NCBI RefSeq assembly: GCF_004570325.1
Contig: NZ_SPQO01000005.1
Span: 62,001-126,000 of the forward strand
From: Mycobacterium sp. PS03-16
GTDB taxonomy: Bacteria > Actinomycetota > Actinomycetes > Mycobacteriales > Mycobacteriaceae
Direction: 5' to 3'
DNA: 64,000 nucleotides
The notes under the pieces are model-generated. The model had not been told where the DNA came from, did not search any database, and saw only the letters and a program-made list of their open reading frames with translations. This document shows positions 46,782 through 55,878 of the stretch, piece after piece; position 1 is the stretch's first letter, and every line of letters starts with the position of its first letter. Position numbers and translations under genes: made by a program.

Positions 46782-47942
46782 GTGGACGATCGCGTGGCGC
46801 TGCGCGCCGGTATCCCGCCGTTCTACGTCATGGACGTGTGGCTGGCCGCCGCCGAACGGCAACGCAGCCACGGCGATCTGGTGAACCTGTCGGCCGGTCA
46901 ACCCAGCGCGGGCGCGCCGTCGGCGGTGCGGGAGGCCGCCGTCGCGGCGCTGCACGGCAATCAGCTCGGTTACACGGTGGCGCTGGGCATTCCGGAGCTG
47001 CGGGCCGCGATCGCCGGCCGCTACGCCGACCAGTTCGGCCTGGCGGTCGGGATCGACGACGTCATCCTCACCACCGGCTCCTCCGGCGGGTTCCTGCTGG
47101 CGTTTCTGGCCTGCTTCGACGTCGGCGACCGGGTCGCGATCGCGCGCCCCGGCTACCCCTGCTACCGCAACATCCTCACCGCGCTGGGCTGCGAGGTGGT
47201 CGAACTGCCCTGCGGCGCGGAAACCCGCTTCCAACCGACCGCCGCGATGCTCGCCGAACTGGACCCGCCGGTGCAGGGCGTGATCGTCGCGAGCCCGGCC
47301 AACCCCACCGGCACCGTGATCGCGCCCGAGGAGCTGGCCGCGATCGCCACCTGGTGCGAGCGCAGCGGTGTCCGGCTGATCAGCGACGAGGTCTACCACG
47401 GCCTGGTCTACGAGGGCGCGCCCGCCACCAGCTGCGCGTGGCAGACGTCGCGGGAAGCGGTGGTGGTCAACAGCTTCTCGAAGTACTTCGCGATGACGGG
47501 CTGGCGGCTGGGCTGGCTGCTGGTGCCCGCCGAGTTGCGCCGCGCCGTTGACCGGCTGACCGGGAACTTCACGATCTGCCCACCGGCGCTGGCGCAGCAC
47601 GCGGCGGTGGCGGCGTTCACGGCGGAATCGATCGCCGAGGCCGACGGGCTGCTGGCGCACTACGGGGACAATCGCCTGTTGCTGCTCGAGGGCCTGCGGA
47701 CGCTGGGCATCGACCGGCTCGCGCCGACCGACGGCGCCTTCTACGTGTACGCCGACGTCTCGCACCTGACCGACGACTCGCTGTCGTTCTGCTCGCGGCT
47801 GCTGGCCGACACCGGCGTGGCGATCGCACCGGGTATCGACTTCGACACCGCGCACGGCGGCTCGTTCGTCCGGCTGTCGTTCGCCGGGCCGACGGCCGAC
47901 ATCACCGAGGCCCTGAGCCGGATGGGCGGCTGGCTGAACTGA
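46782..47942 (+). CDS. aspB: PLP-dependent class I/II aminotransferase AspB-like
   Basis: 386 residues from a GTG, equivalent in place and sequence to Rv3565. Substrate/PLP segments: NLSAGQPSAGAP, TTGSSGGFLLAF, ASPANPTGT, SDEVYHGLVYEG, the PLP lysine in NSFSKYFAMTGWRLGW and the C-terminal FVRLSFAG Arg. Named aspartate aminotransferase by annotation, but its substrate in the KstR2 operon is not established; it might handle a keto acid released from ring breakdown. Confidence 0.88.
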   Translation: MDDRVALRAGIPPFYVMDVWLAAAERQRSHGDLVNLSAGQPSAGAPSAVREAAVAALHGNQLGYTVALGIPELRAAIAGRYADQFGLAVGIDDVILTTGSSGGFLLAFLACFDVGDRVAIARPGYPCYRNILTALGCEVVELPCGAETRFQPTAAMLAELDPPVQGVIVASPANPTGTVIAPEELAAIATWCERSGVRLISDEVYHGLVYEGAPATSCAWQTSREAVVVNSFSKYFAMTGWRLGWLLVPAELRRAVDRLTGNFTICPPALAQHAAVAAFTAESIAEADGLLAHYGDNRLLLLEGLRTLGIDRLAPTDGAFYVYADVSHLTDDSLSFCSRLLADTGVAIAPGIDFDTAHGGSFVRLSFAGPTADITEALSRMGGWLN

Positions 47943-47972
47943 CGTGTCGGAGGTGTGCGCTACCGTCGAGGC

Positions 47973-49253
47973 ATGTTCGAACGCATGTTCGATGTCGACC
48001 CGGCCGCCGACGAGGCGCAGCTGCGGGCGATGGTCGACGAGTTCGAACGGTTGAAGTCCGCGGCCGCGGCCGCGCAGGCGCGCGCGACGGCGCTGTGGGC
48101 GGCCAAACGCCGAGCCGCTGAGACCGCTGCGGGGGTGCCGAAGTCCAAGCAGGGCCGCGGGCTGGCCGCCGAAGTCGCGCTGGCCCGCCGGGACGCCCCC
48201 GCGCGCGGCGGCCGTCACCTGGGACTGGCCACCGCACTGGTCGAAGAGATGCCGCACATGCTCGCCGCCCTAGAAGGCGGGCACCTGTCCGAGTGGCGTG
48301 TGACGCTCATCGTGCGGGAATCGGCGTGCCTGAGCGTCGAGCACCGCCGCGAGTTGGACGCCGAACTGTGCGCCGACGTCACTCGGCTCGACGGCTGGGG
48401 TGACAAGCGGGTGGCAGCAGAGGCCAGGAAGATCGCGTCGCGCCTCGACGTCGCGGCGGTCGTCGACCGGTCGGCGAATGCGGCCGCGGATCGCCGGGTC
48501 ACCATTCGGCCCGCACCGGATTCGATGACCATCGTGAGCGCGCTGCTGCCGGTCGCCCAGGGCGTGAGCGTGTACGCCGCGTTGAAGCGATCCGCCGACA
48601 CGACGTTCGACGACCGCTCGCGCAACCAGGTCATGGCCGACACGCTGGTCGAGCGGGTGACCGGCAGGGGCGCGGACGAGGCGGTGAGCGTGGCGCTGAA
48701 CCTCGTCATGGCCGACACCACGCTGGTCGGTGACGACGAGGCGCCCGGCTGGTGCGACGGCTATGGCCCGGTGCCGGCAGCGGTGGTGCGCGCGCTGCTC
48801 AGCGACGCCGTCACCGACGAGAAGGCCAAGGCGACCCTGCGACGCCTCTACCGCCACCCGAGCAGCGGCCAGCTCGTGGCCATGGAGTCCAAGGCCCGCG
48901 CGTTCCCGAAAGGGTTGGCGGCGTTCATCGGGCTGCGGGATCAGACCTGTCGCACCCCGTACTGCGACGCCCCGATCCGCCACCACGACCACGCGGTCCC
49001 CCACCGCAGCGGCGGGCCGACGAACGCGGTCAACGGCCTCGGCGAGTGCGAAGCCTGCAACTACGCCAAGGAAGCGCCGGGCTGGGCCGTCACCACCAGT
49101 GAGGATGCGGGACAGCACCGCGCCGAGTTCGTCACCCCCACCGGCGCGGTCTACCGGTCCACGGCGCCACCACTGCCCGGGCCCCCCGTGCGGACGGTGA
49201 GCGTGCTCGAGTGCGGGCTCAGCATCGACCTGGTCAGGTTCGCCGCTGCGTGA
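47973..49253 (+). CDS. DUF222/HNH endonuclease, 13E12 repeat family
   Basis: 426 residues. The N-terminal two thirds is the DUF222 part (VDEFERLKSAAAAAQARATALW and so on), and the C-terminal HNH domain shows CRTPYCDAPIRHHDHAVPH, then GGPT and GECEACNYAKEAPGW. These genes are multicopy and scattered in mycobacterial genomes, with unknown biology. The copy looks intact. Its end overlaps the convergent acetoacetyl-CoA synthetase gene by 20 bases. Confidence 0.88.
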   Translation: MFERMFDVDPAADEAQLRAMVDEFERLKSAAAAAQARATALWAAKRRAAETAAGVPKSKQGRGLAAEVALARRDAPARGGRHLGLATALVEEMPHMLAALEGGHLSEWRVTLIVRESACLSVEHRRELDAELCADVTRLDGWGDKRVAAEARKIASRLDVAAVVDRSANAAADRRVTIRPAPDSMTIVSALLPVAQGVSVYAALKRSADTTFDDRSRNQVMADTLVERVTGRGADEAVSVALNLVMADTTLVGDDEAPGWCDGYGPVPAAVVRALLSDAVTDEKAKATLRRLYRHPSSGQLVAMESKARAFPKGLAAFIGLRDQTCRTPYCDAPIRHHDHAVPHRSGGPTNAVNGLGECEACNYAKEAPGWAVTTSEDAGQHRAEFVTPTGAVYRSTAPPLPGPPVRTVSVLECGLSIDLVRFAAA

Positions 49254-51171
49254 CGTACCAGTCGAGCAGCGCCGGGTCGTCGACGGCGCTGCGCTCGACG
49301 ACCTTCGCCGCGTCGCCACCCTGGAACAGCTTCTTGATCGGCACCTCGAGCTTTTTACCGGTGCGGGTGTGCGGGATACCGGGCGCGGCGATGATCTCGT
49401 CGGGCACGTGCCGCGGCGACACATCGGTGCGGATGGTCTGCTTGATGGCGTCGATCAGCTCGTCGGTGAGTTCTGCGCCGTCGGCGAGCGTGACGAACAG
49501 CGGCATCCAATAGCCGCCGTCGGGCTTTTCGACTCCGATCACGAGCGCCTCGGCCACCTCCGGGATCCGCTCGACGCACTGGTAGATGTCGGCGCTCCCC
49601 ATCCGGATGCCGTGGCGGTTGAGCGTCGAATCCGACCGGCCGTGCACGATGATGCTGCCGTGGTCGGTGATCGTGATCCAGTCACCGTGTCGCCACACGC
49701 CGGGGAACATCTCGAAATAGGCGTCGCGATAACGGGTTCCATCGTCGTCGTTCCAGAACCGCACCGGCATCGACGGCAGCGGCTTGGTGACGACGAGCTC
49801 GCCGACCTCACCGTGGACCGGCCGGCCGGCTTCATCCCAGGCCTCGACGGCGGCGCCGAGGTAGGGCGCCGAGAGCTCGCCCGGCCAGACCGGGACGGTT
49901 CGTACCCCGCCGATGAACGCTGAGACGACGTCGGTTCCGCCGCTGATCGACGCCACCTGCACGTGCTCGCCGACGTTGTCGCGCAGCCACAGCGCCGACG
50001 CCGGCGGCAGCGACGAGCCGGTGATCCCGACCGACCGCAGCGCGCTCAGGTCGTGGTCCTTGCGCGGCACCGAACCGGCCTTGTCGCACGCCAGCACGTA
50101 GCCCGGGCTGGTGCCGAGCACCGTCGCGCCCACGTCGGCGGCGATGCGCCACAGGGTGTCTGCGGCGGGCACGGTCGGGCTGCCGTCGTAGCAGACGATG
50201 GTCGCGCCGACCAGGAGGCCGGCCACCTGGAAGTTCCACATCATCCAGCTCGGGCTGGTGTACCAGAAGAAGGTGTCCTCCGCGCCGATGTCGCACTGCA
50301 GCGCAACGGCTTTCAGGTGCTCGACGAGGACACCGCCGTGTCCGTGCACGATGCCCTTCGGCAGACCGGTGGTACCCGAGGAATACAGCACCCACAGCGG
50401 ATGGTCGAACTCGACCCGCGCCGTGCGCAGTTCGCCACCTCGCGCGGCGCTCTGCGCCCAGTCCAGCCAATCGCCCTCGGGGGCGGCGGCGCCGATCCGC
50501 GACACCAGCACCCCGGTCCGCACGGTGGGCAGGCCGGCGCGCAGCGCCGCCACATCGAGGGTCTTGTCGTGGGTCTTCCCACCGAAGCGGTAACCGTCGG
50601 CGGCCACCAGCAGCGTCGGTTCGAGCTGGCCGAGTCGGTCGAGGGCGGCCTTGGCGGTGTAGTCCTGACCGCAGGCGCTCCAGATTGCGCCGAGGCTGGC
50701 GGTGGCCAGGAACGCGATCACCGCCTCCGGCACGTTGGGCAGATACCCCGCCACGCGGTCCCCGGGTCCGACACCGATGTCGCGCAGCGTCTCGGCGAAA
50801 CCGGCCACGCTGTCGAGTAGTTCGCGCCAGGACATCTCGGTGACGTCGCCGCCCTCGGCGACATACAGGATCGCGGGTCGGTCGGTGCGTGCCTGGCGGA
50901 TCACCTGGTCGACGTAGTTCAGGCGGACGCCCTGAAACCAGCGCGCGCCGGGCATGTCGGCGTCTGCCAGCACCACCTCCGGCGGCTCACCGACCTCGAA
51001 GTACTCCCACAGCGCACCCCAGAAGCCGGGGAGGTCGTCGACCGACCACTGCCACAGCGACCGATAGTCGGGATACGTCCCGCCGGTGCGCCGCTCGGCG
51101 AATCGGGCGAAGTCGGTGACCCGCGCCAGGGCGATGTCCTGCTCGGTCGGCACCCACTGGGGTTCGCTCAC
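49234..51171 (-). CDS. Acetoacetyl-CoA synthetase
   Basis: 645 residues, usual length for acetoacetate-CoA ligase and longer than typical FadD. ATP-binding loop LYSSGTTGLPKGIVHGHGG, GGTDVVSAF, WRHGDWI, HGRSDSTLNRHGIRMGSADIY and C-terminal catalytic Lys in TRTGKKLEVPIKK. Converts acetoacetate plus ATP and CoA to acetoacetyl-CoA. The GTG at 51171 overlaps the SDR stop (GTGA); a longer frame to 51243 reads into the SDR gene. Last step of a ketone-body operon. Confidence 0.92.
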   Translation of the reverse strand: MSEPQWVPTEQDIALARVTDFARFAERRTGGTYPDYRSLWQWSVDDLPGFWGALWEYFEVGEPPEVVLADADMPGARWFQGVRLNYVDQVIRQARTDRPAILYVAEGGDVTEMSWRELLDSVAGFAETLRDIGVGPGDRVAGYLPNVPEAVIAFLATASLGAIWSACGQDYTAKAALDRLGQLEPTLLVAADGYRFGGKTHDKTLDVAALRAGLPTVRTGVLVSRIGAAAPEGDWLDWAQSAARGGELRTARVEFDHPLWVLYSSGTTGLPKGIVHGHGGVLVEHLKAVALQCDIGAEDTFFWYTSPSWMMWNFQVAGLLVGATIVCYDGSPTVPAADTLWRIAADVGATVLGTSPGYVLACDKAGSVPRKDHDLSALRSVGITGSSLPPASALWLRDNVGEHVQVASISGGTDVVSAFIGGVRTVPVWPGELSAPYLGAAVEAWDEAGRPVHGEVGELVVTKPLPSMPVRFWNDDDGTRYRDAYFEMFPGVWRHGDWITITDHGSIIVHGRSDSTLNRHGIRMGSADIYQCVERIPEVAEALVIGVEKPDGGYWMPLFVTLADGAELTDELIDAIKQTIRTDVSPRHVPDEIIAAPGIPHTRTGKKLEVPIKKLFQGGDAAKVVERSAVDDPALLDWYVTQRRT

Positions 51172-51914
51172 CGGGCGCTCCACCCGCCGTCCATGCTGTA
51201 GGCGGCGCCGGTCACCATGCCGGCGTGCGGGGAGGCGAGCCACCCGACCAGCGACGCCACCTCGGCCGGTTCCACCAGCCGCTTGATGGCGCTTTCCTTG
51301 AGCAGAATGTCGGTCACGACGTCATCCTCGCCGATGCCGTGCACCTTCGCCTGATCGGCGATCTGTTTGGTGACCAGCGGAGTCCGTACATAGCCCGGGT
51401 TCACGCAGTTACTGGTGACATGGTGCGGCCCGCCCTCCAGCGCGGTCACCTTCGACAGACCCTCCAGGGCGTGCTTCGCGGTGACATAGGCCGATTTGAA
51501 CTCCGAGGCGCGCAGTCCGTGCACGGACGAGATGTTGATGACACGGCCGAACTCCTGGGCGTACATGTGCGGTAACGCGGCGCGGATCAGCAGGAACGGC
51601 GCCTCGACCATCAACGTCATCAGCTTGCGGAAGTCGGCGGGCGGGAAGTCGACGATCGGGCTGATGCGTTGTACGCCGGCGTTGTTGACCAGGATGTCGA
51701 CGTCGAGCGCCAGGTCCTCGAGCGCCGCGACGTCGAGCAGGTCGACCGCCCATGCGGTTCCGCCGAGCTCGTCGGCCAGCGACTTGGCCGCCGGTTCGTC
51801 GACATCGGCCACCGTGACCGTCGCGCCCCGGGCGGCCAGTTCCCGCGCACACGCCTCGCCGATACCGCTGGCGCCACCGGTGACCAGCGCCGTCCGTCCC
51901 GCGAGTTCGCTCAC
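51168..51914 (-). CDS. 3-Hydroxybutyrate dehydrogenase (SDR)
   Basis: 248 residues; TGGASGIG cofactor loop, NNAGVQ, catalytic NISSVHGLRAS and YVTAK. The VHGLRAS and NCVNPGYVRTPLV segments are characteristic of D-3-hydroxybutyrate dehydrogenases. Oxidises 3-hydroxybutyrate to acetoacetate with NAD. GTG start overlaps the transporter stop, and its own stop overlaps the synthetase start, so uptake, oxidation and activation are co-translated. Confidence 0.9.
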   Translation of the reverse strand: MSELAGRTALVTGGASGIGEACARELAARGATVTVADVDEPAAKSLADELGGTAWAVDLLDVAALEDLALDVDILVNNAGVQRISPIVDFPPADFRKLMTLMVEAPFLLIRAALPHMYAQEFGRVINISSVHGLRASEFKSAYVTAKHALEGLSKVTALEGGPHHVTSNCVNPGYVRTPLVTKQIADQAKVHGIGEDDVVTDILLKESAIKRLVEPAEVASLVGWLASPHAGMVTGAAYSMDGGWSAR

Positions 51915-53305
51915 GCGACACCGCTTCTCGACGCGCCGGCGGCCCGAGCGAGATCCTCGCGGTCGGCGACGTCCAGGTCCACGAGGTCCATGCCGCGGGT
52001 CTCGCGGGTGAAGAACACCGCGACCAGGGTGATGGCGCAGGCCACCGCCAGGTAGATCGCGATGGGCACCGACGAGCCGTAGATGTCGAGCAGCTTGACC
52101 GCGATCAGCGGCGCCAGCGAGCCCGCCACGATCGAGGTCACCTGATAGCCCAGTGACACACCGGAGTACCGCATCCGGGTCGGGAACATCTCGGCCATGA
52201 TCGCCGGCTGCGGCGCATACATCAGCGCGTGGATGACCAGACCGATCGTCACCGCTGCCGTCACGACCACATAGCTGCCGCTGTTCATCATGGGGAACGC
52301 GAAGAATCCCCAGCTGGCGCCGGCGACGGCGCCGACCATGTACACGGGCCGGCGGCCGAAGCGGTCCGAGAGCCAGCCGACCACCGGCACGACCGCGAAG
52401 TGCACCGCGTGCGCCACCAGCAGGTACCAGAGGATGTCGCTGGTGTCCGCGCCGACCTGCACCTTGAGGTAGGTGATCGAGAACGTGACCACCAGGTAGT
52501 ACATGATGTTCTCGCCGAAGCGCAGGCCCATCGCGGTGAAGACGCCGCGGGGGTAGCGCTTGAGCACCTCCACCACGCCGAACGAGGTCGCCTTGGTGCG
52601 CTCGACCTCCTGTTGGGCGGCCACGAAGATCGGGGCGTCGGTGACCTTGGTGCGGATGTAGTAGCCGATCAGCACGACCACCGCGGACAGCCAGAACGCG
52701 ACGCGCCAGCCCCACGACAGGAACGACGACTCGGGCAGCGTGGTCGTCAGCACCAGCAGCACCACGGTCGCCAGCAGGTTGCCGACCGGGACGCCGGCCT
52801 GCGGCCAGCTGGCCCAGAACCCGCGTTGGCGGTCGGGGCTGTGCTCGGCAACGAGGAGCACCGCGCCGCCCCATTCGCCACCGACCGCGAAGCCCTGGAT
52901 GAAGCGCAGCGTCACCAGCAGCGCCGGCGCCCAGTAACCGATCTGGCCGTAGGTGGGCAGGCAGCCCATCGCGAACGTGGCGACGCCCACCAGCAGCAGG
53001 CTGAACTGCAGCAGCTTCTTGCGGCCGTACTTGTCGCCGAAGTGTCCGAACACCACCCCGCCCAACGGGCGCGCGACGAACCCGACCGCGTACGTGGCGA
53101 ACGCCAGGAAGATCGCGTTCAGCTCACTGGTCGTCTCGGAGAAGAACACCTTGTTGAACACCAGCGTCGCTGCGGTGCCGTAGAGGAAGAACTCGTACCA
53201 CTCGACGACGGTGCCGGCCATCGAGGCGACGACCACGCGCTTGAGGCCGGTGGAGATCGATCCGGCCGGACCGGTGTCCGGCTGAGAGGGGTTCTGCACG
53301 CTCAT
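51911..53305 (-). CDS. MHS-family (MFS) transporter, likely for 3-hydroxybutyrate/acetoacetate
   Basis: 464 residues, 12 hydrophobic segments. N-terminal TVVEWYEFFLYGTAA and loop 2-3 GHFGDKYGRKKLL are signatures of the metabolite:H+ symporter family (alpha-ketoglutarate/shikimate permease type). The substrate is inferred from the coupled genes: a small hydroxy- or oxo-carboxylate. First gene of the operon and divergent from a LysR regulator. Confidence 0.88.
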   Translation of the reverse strand: MSVQNPSQPDTGPAGSISTGLKRVVVASMAGTVVEWYEFFLYGTAATLVFNKVFFSETTSELNAIFLAFATYAVGFVARPLGGVVFGHFGDKYGRKKLLQFSLLLVGVATFAMGCLPTYGQIGYWAPALLVTLRFIQGFAVGGEWGGAVLLVAEHSPDRQRGFWASWPQAGVPVGNLLATVVLLVLTTTLPESSFLSWGWRVAFWLSAVVVLIGYYIRTKVTDAPIFVAAQQEVERTKATSFGVVEVLKRYPRGVFTAMGLRFGENIMYYLVVTFSITYLKVQVGADTSDILWYLLVAHAVHFAVVPVVGWLSDRFGRRPVYMVGAVAGASWGFFAFPMMNSGSYVVVTAAVTIGLVIHALMYAPQPAIMAEMFPTRMRYSGVSLGYQVTSIVAGSLAPLIAVKLLDIYGSSVPIAIYLAVACAITLVAVFFTRETRGMDLVDLDVADREDLARAAGASRSGVA

Positions 53306-53325
53306 CGGAGGCTCCGTTCATGACC

Positions 53326-53340
53326 GGCGGCATAACCGCC
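53326..53340. promoter_or_regulatory. Inverted repeat upstream of the ketone-body operon
   Basis: GGCGG-CATAA-CCGCC, a perfect 5-bp inverted repeat 21 bases upstream of the transporter start. It could be an operator half or chance. Confidence 0.3.
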
Positions 53341-53422
53341 AGGGCTGTGTGACCGTTCCCACATATCGTCTGAGTATTCATGCAGGTTGATGCGGCAGCA
53401 ATGGCCAGCTTCGCAGCGTGTA

Positions 53423-53438
53423 TCTGCAAAACTGCAGA
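53423..53438. promoter_or_regulatory. Palindrome directly upstream of the LysR gene, candidate autoregulatory site
   Basis: TCTGCA-AAAC-TGCAGA is a perfect 6-bp inverted repeat ending 1 base before the preferred GTG of the LysR gene. LysR proteins bind interrupted palindromes (T-N11-A) in the region shared with a divergent target, as here. Confidence 0.5.
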
Positions 53439-53439
53439 C

Positions 53440-54354
53440 GTGCCTCCTCCGCCTCCGCGCCGGCCCAGCGCTGACGATCTGCTGGTGCTGCTCGCCGTCG
53501 GCCGCTCGGGGCGCTACACCAGCGCCGCCGACGAACTCGGCATCAACCACACGACGATCTCCCGGCGGATCGCCGCCCTGGAACAGTCCGTCGGCGGACG
53601 ACTGTTGTCGCGGGTGGCCGGCGGCTGGGAACTGACCGACCTGGGCCGTGACGCGCTGGCCGCGGCCGAGGCCGTCGAATCGGCGGTGCGCTCGCTGTCG
53701 GTGGATCCGACCGGGGACCGGGCGCTGGAGGGCGTGGTGCGGATCTCTGCCACCGACGGTTTCAGCGCCTACATCGCCGCGCCCGCCGCCGCACAGGTGC
53801 AGCGCCGGCACCCGCTGGTGGCCGTCGAGATCGTCGCCGCCACCCGGCGCGCCTCCCAGCAGCGGTCCGGGCTGGACATCGAGATCGTGGTCGGTGAACC
53901 GCAGGTCCACCGCGCCGAGGCGATCCGGCTCGGCGACTACTGCCTGGGCCTCTACGGCTCGCGCGACTACCTCGCCGAGCACGGCACCCCCAACCGGGTG
54001 GCCGACCTGGCCCGCCACCCGCTGGTGTACTTCATCGATTCGATGCTGCAGGTCGACGACCTCGACCTCGCGACCAGTTTCGCCCCGGCGATGCGCGAAT
54101 CGGTGACGTCGACCAACGTCTTCGTCCATGTCGAGGCGACGCGCGCCGCGGCGGGTCTGGGCCTGCTGCCCTGTTTCATGGCCGACCGCCACGACGACCT
54201 GGTCCGAGTGCTGGCGCGGACGGTCTCGGTGCGGCTGAGCTACTGGCTGGTGACACGCGCCGAGATCCTGCGCCGACCCGAGGTGGCGGCCGTGGTCGAC
54301 GCGATCCGCGACCGCATGGTCGATCAGCGCGACGTCCTGCTCGGCGCTCCCTAG
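53440..54354 (+). CDS. LysR-family transcriptional regulator
   Basis: 304 residues: winged HTH (DLLVLLAVGRSGRYTSAADELGINHTTISRRIAALE, in the first ~50 residues) and a periplasmic-binding-like effector domain. The GTG at 53440 places the start just before the HTH; in-frame ATGs at 53380 and 53401 would add a tail before the HTH and cover the palindrome. Divergent from the transporter-dehydrogenase-synthetase operon, so it very likely controls it in response to a ketone-body-type ligand. Confidence 0.88.
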   Translation: MPPPPPRRPSADDLLVLLAVGRSGRYTSAADELGINHTTISRRIAALEQSVGGRLLSRVAGGWELTDLGRDALAAAEAVESAVRSLSVDPTGDRALEGVVRISATDGFSAYIAAPAAAQVQRRHPLVAVEIVAATRRASQQRSGLDIEIVVGEPQVHRAEAIRLGDYCLGLYGSRDYLAEHGTPNRVADLARHPLVYFIDSMLQVDDLDLATSFAPAMRESVTSTNVFVHVEATRAAAGLGLLPCFMADRHDDLVRVLARTVSVRLSYWLVTRAEILRRPEVAAVVDAIRDRMVDQRDVLLGAP

Positions 54355-54393
54355 CCCCTTGCGCGCTCCCGCACGCCGTGATGCAGTCGGGCC

Positions 54394-55167
54394 ATGCCGA
54401 TGTTGGAGCACGACCGTGGCCGCGCCTACTACCGGCACTGGGCCGCCGCCCAGCCGCGCGCGGCGGTGATCTTCCTGCACGGCTTCGGCGAACACACCGG
54501 CGTCTACCACCGCTACGGCTTCGCGCTCAACGCCGCGGACATCGACCTGTTCGCCGTCGACCAGTTCGGCCACGGCCTGAGCCCGGGCAACCGCGGCGAT
54601 TTCGGGTCGATCGCCGACTCCTCGGCGCTCGCCGAGGCACTGACGGCGATCGCCGAGCGGGAGCGGCCGGGCATCCCGCTGATCGCCCAGGGACACTCCC
54701 TCGGCGCCGTGATCACGTTGTTCCGGGTGCTCGAGCACCGGAACCGCTACCGCGCGTGCGTGATCTCCGGTGCACCGCTGGTACCGGTCGCCCAGCTGTT
54801 GGACGCGGACACCTCGTTCGACCTCGACCCGGCGTGGCTGTCGGCCGACCCGTTCTACCTCGACACCCTGGAACATGATCCGCTGGCCTTCGTCGGCGCC
54901 GACGGAGCCGCACTGGGCCGCGAACTGGACTGGGCGTGGGACCGATTCGGCGCGGCGCTGCCGACGCTGGCGGTGCCGACCCTGGCCGTGCACGGCGGCG
55001 CGGACCCCATCGCGCCGATCGGCGCCGTGCGCGCCTACGCCGAGCAGATCGGGCCGCTGCGGCTCACCGAGTTCCCCGGTGCGCGCCACGACATCCTCAA
55101 CGAGACCGTGCACCGGGAGGTGACCGCGACCATCGTCGGGTTCATCGACGAACAGCTCGCCGATTGA
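54394..55167 (+). CDS. Monoacylglycerol lipase-like alpha/beta hydrolase
   Basis: 257 residues. Oxyanion segment HGFGEHTGVYHRYG, nucleophile elbow QGHSLG, Asp in HGGADPIAP and His in ARHDILNE make a complete triad. HGFGEH and the spacing fit the monoacylglycerol lipase/lysophospholipase branch. No signal peptide, so it is probably cytoplasmic. It follows the LysR gene by 39 bases. Confidence 0.85.
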   Translation: MPMLEHDRGRAYYRHWAAAQPRAAVIFLHGFGEHTGVYHRYGFALNAADIDLFAVDQFGHGLSPGNRGDFGSIADSSALAEALTAIAERERPGIPLIAQGHSLGAVITLFRVLEHRNRYRACVISGAPLVPVAQLLDADTSFDLDPAWLSADPFYLDTLEHDPLAFVGADGAALGRELDWAWDRFGAALPTLAVPTLAVHGGADPIAPIGAVRAYAEQIGPLRLTEFPGARHDILNETVHREVTATIVGFIDEQLAD

Positions 55168-55183
55168 GTTCGCGCGTGGGCTG

Positions 55184-55492
55184 TCAGCCTCCGCCGCCGC
55201 AGCCCCCGCCACCGCCGCAGCCACCACCGCCGCAACTGCCGCCGTCGCCGTAGCCGCCGTAATCGCCGTCCGACGAATAGACGCCGACCGCACCGGCCGT
55301 GCCCGCCGCCCACATCCTTCGGCGCTTCTCGAGGTGTTTGACGCGGCGCTTCTGGTCTCTGGTCCGCAGACCGGGCACCTCCCGCCGGTACCGGGCATGC
55401 GGAGCCCGCCGATGCCGCATCGTGAGCAGGACCGACGCCGAGACGACGACGATGATCGCCGTCACCGACACCGGGATCCAAGAGCCGTTCAT
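55184..55492 (-). CDS. Small membrane protein with Gly-Cys-rich tail, copy 1
   Basis: 102 residues: one N-terminal membrane helix (WIPVSVTAIIVVVSASVLL), a basic middle (DQKRRVKHLEKRRRMW), and a tail of Gly with three single Cys (SCGGGGCGGGGGCGGGG). The ATG at 55492 follows the stop of the upstream gene by one base. Such tails occur in TIGR04222-type and related membrane proteins of unknown function; the full TIGR04222 domain is not apparent here. Confidence 0.65.
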   Translation of the reverse strand: MNGSWIPVSVTAIIVVVSASVLLTMRHRRAPHARYRREVPGLRTRDQKRRVKHLEKRRRMWAAGTAGAVGVYSSDGDYGGYGDGGSCGGGGCGGGGGCGGGG

Positions 55493-55493
55493 C

Positions 55494-55832
55494 TCAACCC
55501 CCTCCGCCGCCGCAACCGCCGCCGCAGCCACCACCGCAGCCGCCGCCGCCCCAACCGCTGCCCCCACCGCTGCGGTACCGGGGCGCTCCCCCGCCCCAGG
55601 TCCGCTTCACCCGTCGTTTCCGACGTGCCTCGGCGCGCCGCTCGGCGAATGCGCGCCACCGCGATCCGCTACCCGACCGGTGGTCCAGAGCAACGTATTC
55701 ACCCGTGGCCATACGGCCCGAACCGTCAGCGTGCAAATCAGTGCCGCGGCGGTAGCTACCCACCAGGATGGACGCGGTGACCAGCACACCAACCGCTGAC
55801 ATCAGCCCCACCACAACGTCCGTGGCGTCCAT
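55494..55832 (-). CDS. Small membrane protein with Gly-Cys-rich tail, copy 2
   Basis: 112 residues: an N-terminal membrane helix (VVVGLMSAVGVLVTASILVG), a strongly basic middle (FAERRAEARRKRRVKRTW) and a Gly tail with three regularly spaced Cys (GGGGCGGGCGGGCGGGGG). Same plan as the next gene although the middles differ, so the pair may be diverged duplicates. Co-translated with 55184-55492 and divergent from the DEAWH protein. Confidence 0.68.
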   Translation of the reverse strand: MDATDVVVGLMSAVGVLVTASILVGSYRRGTDLHADGSGRMATGEYVALDHRSGSGSRWRAFAERRAEARRKRRVKRTWGGGAPRYRSGGGSGWGGGGCGGGCGGGCGGGGG

Positions 55833-55865
55833 GAAAAGAGCGTACGCTGGTTAGCTCTCGCGGCC

Positions 55866-55871
55866 TACAGT
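55866..55871 (+). promoter_or_regulatory. -10 box for a leaderless start of the DEAWH protein
   Basis: TACAGT ends 7 bases before the ATG at 55879, the distance expected for transcription beginning at the start codon. This supports the ATG over a GTG at 55870. Confidence 0.45.
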
Positions 55872-55878
55872 GAACTTC

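Noticed and set aside
47973-49253. Mobile element call for the 13E12-type HNH gene
   Set aside because: No terminal repeats, target duplication or associated transposase or integrase is visible; kept as a plain CDS.
53302-55398. Long minus-strand open frame (698 codons) over LysR and the hydrolase
   Set aside because: Antisense to two genes with complete catalytic or HTH motifs.
55184-55600. GCC/CCG-rich tract as a microsatellite or repeat element
   Set aside because: The tract encodes the Gly-Cys tails of two small proteins and is explained by coding.
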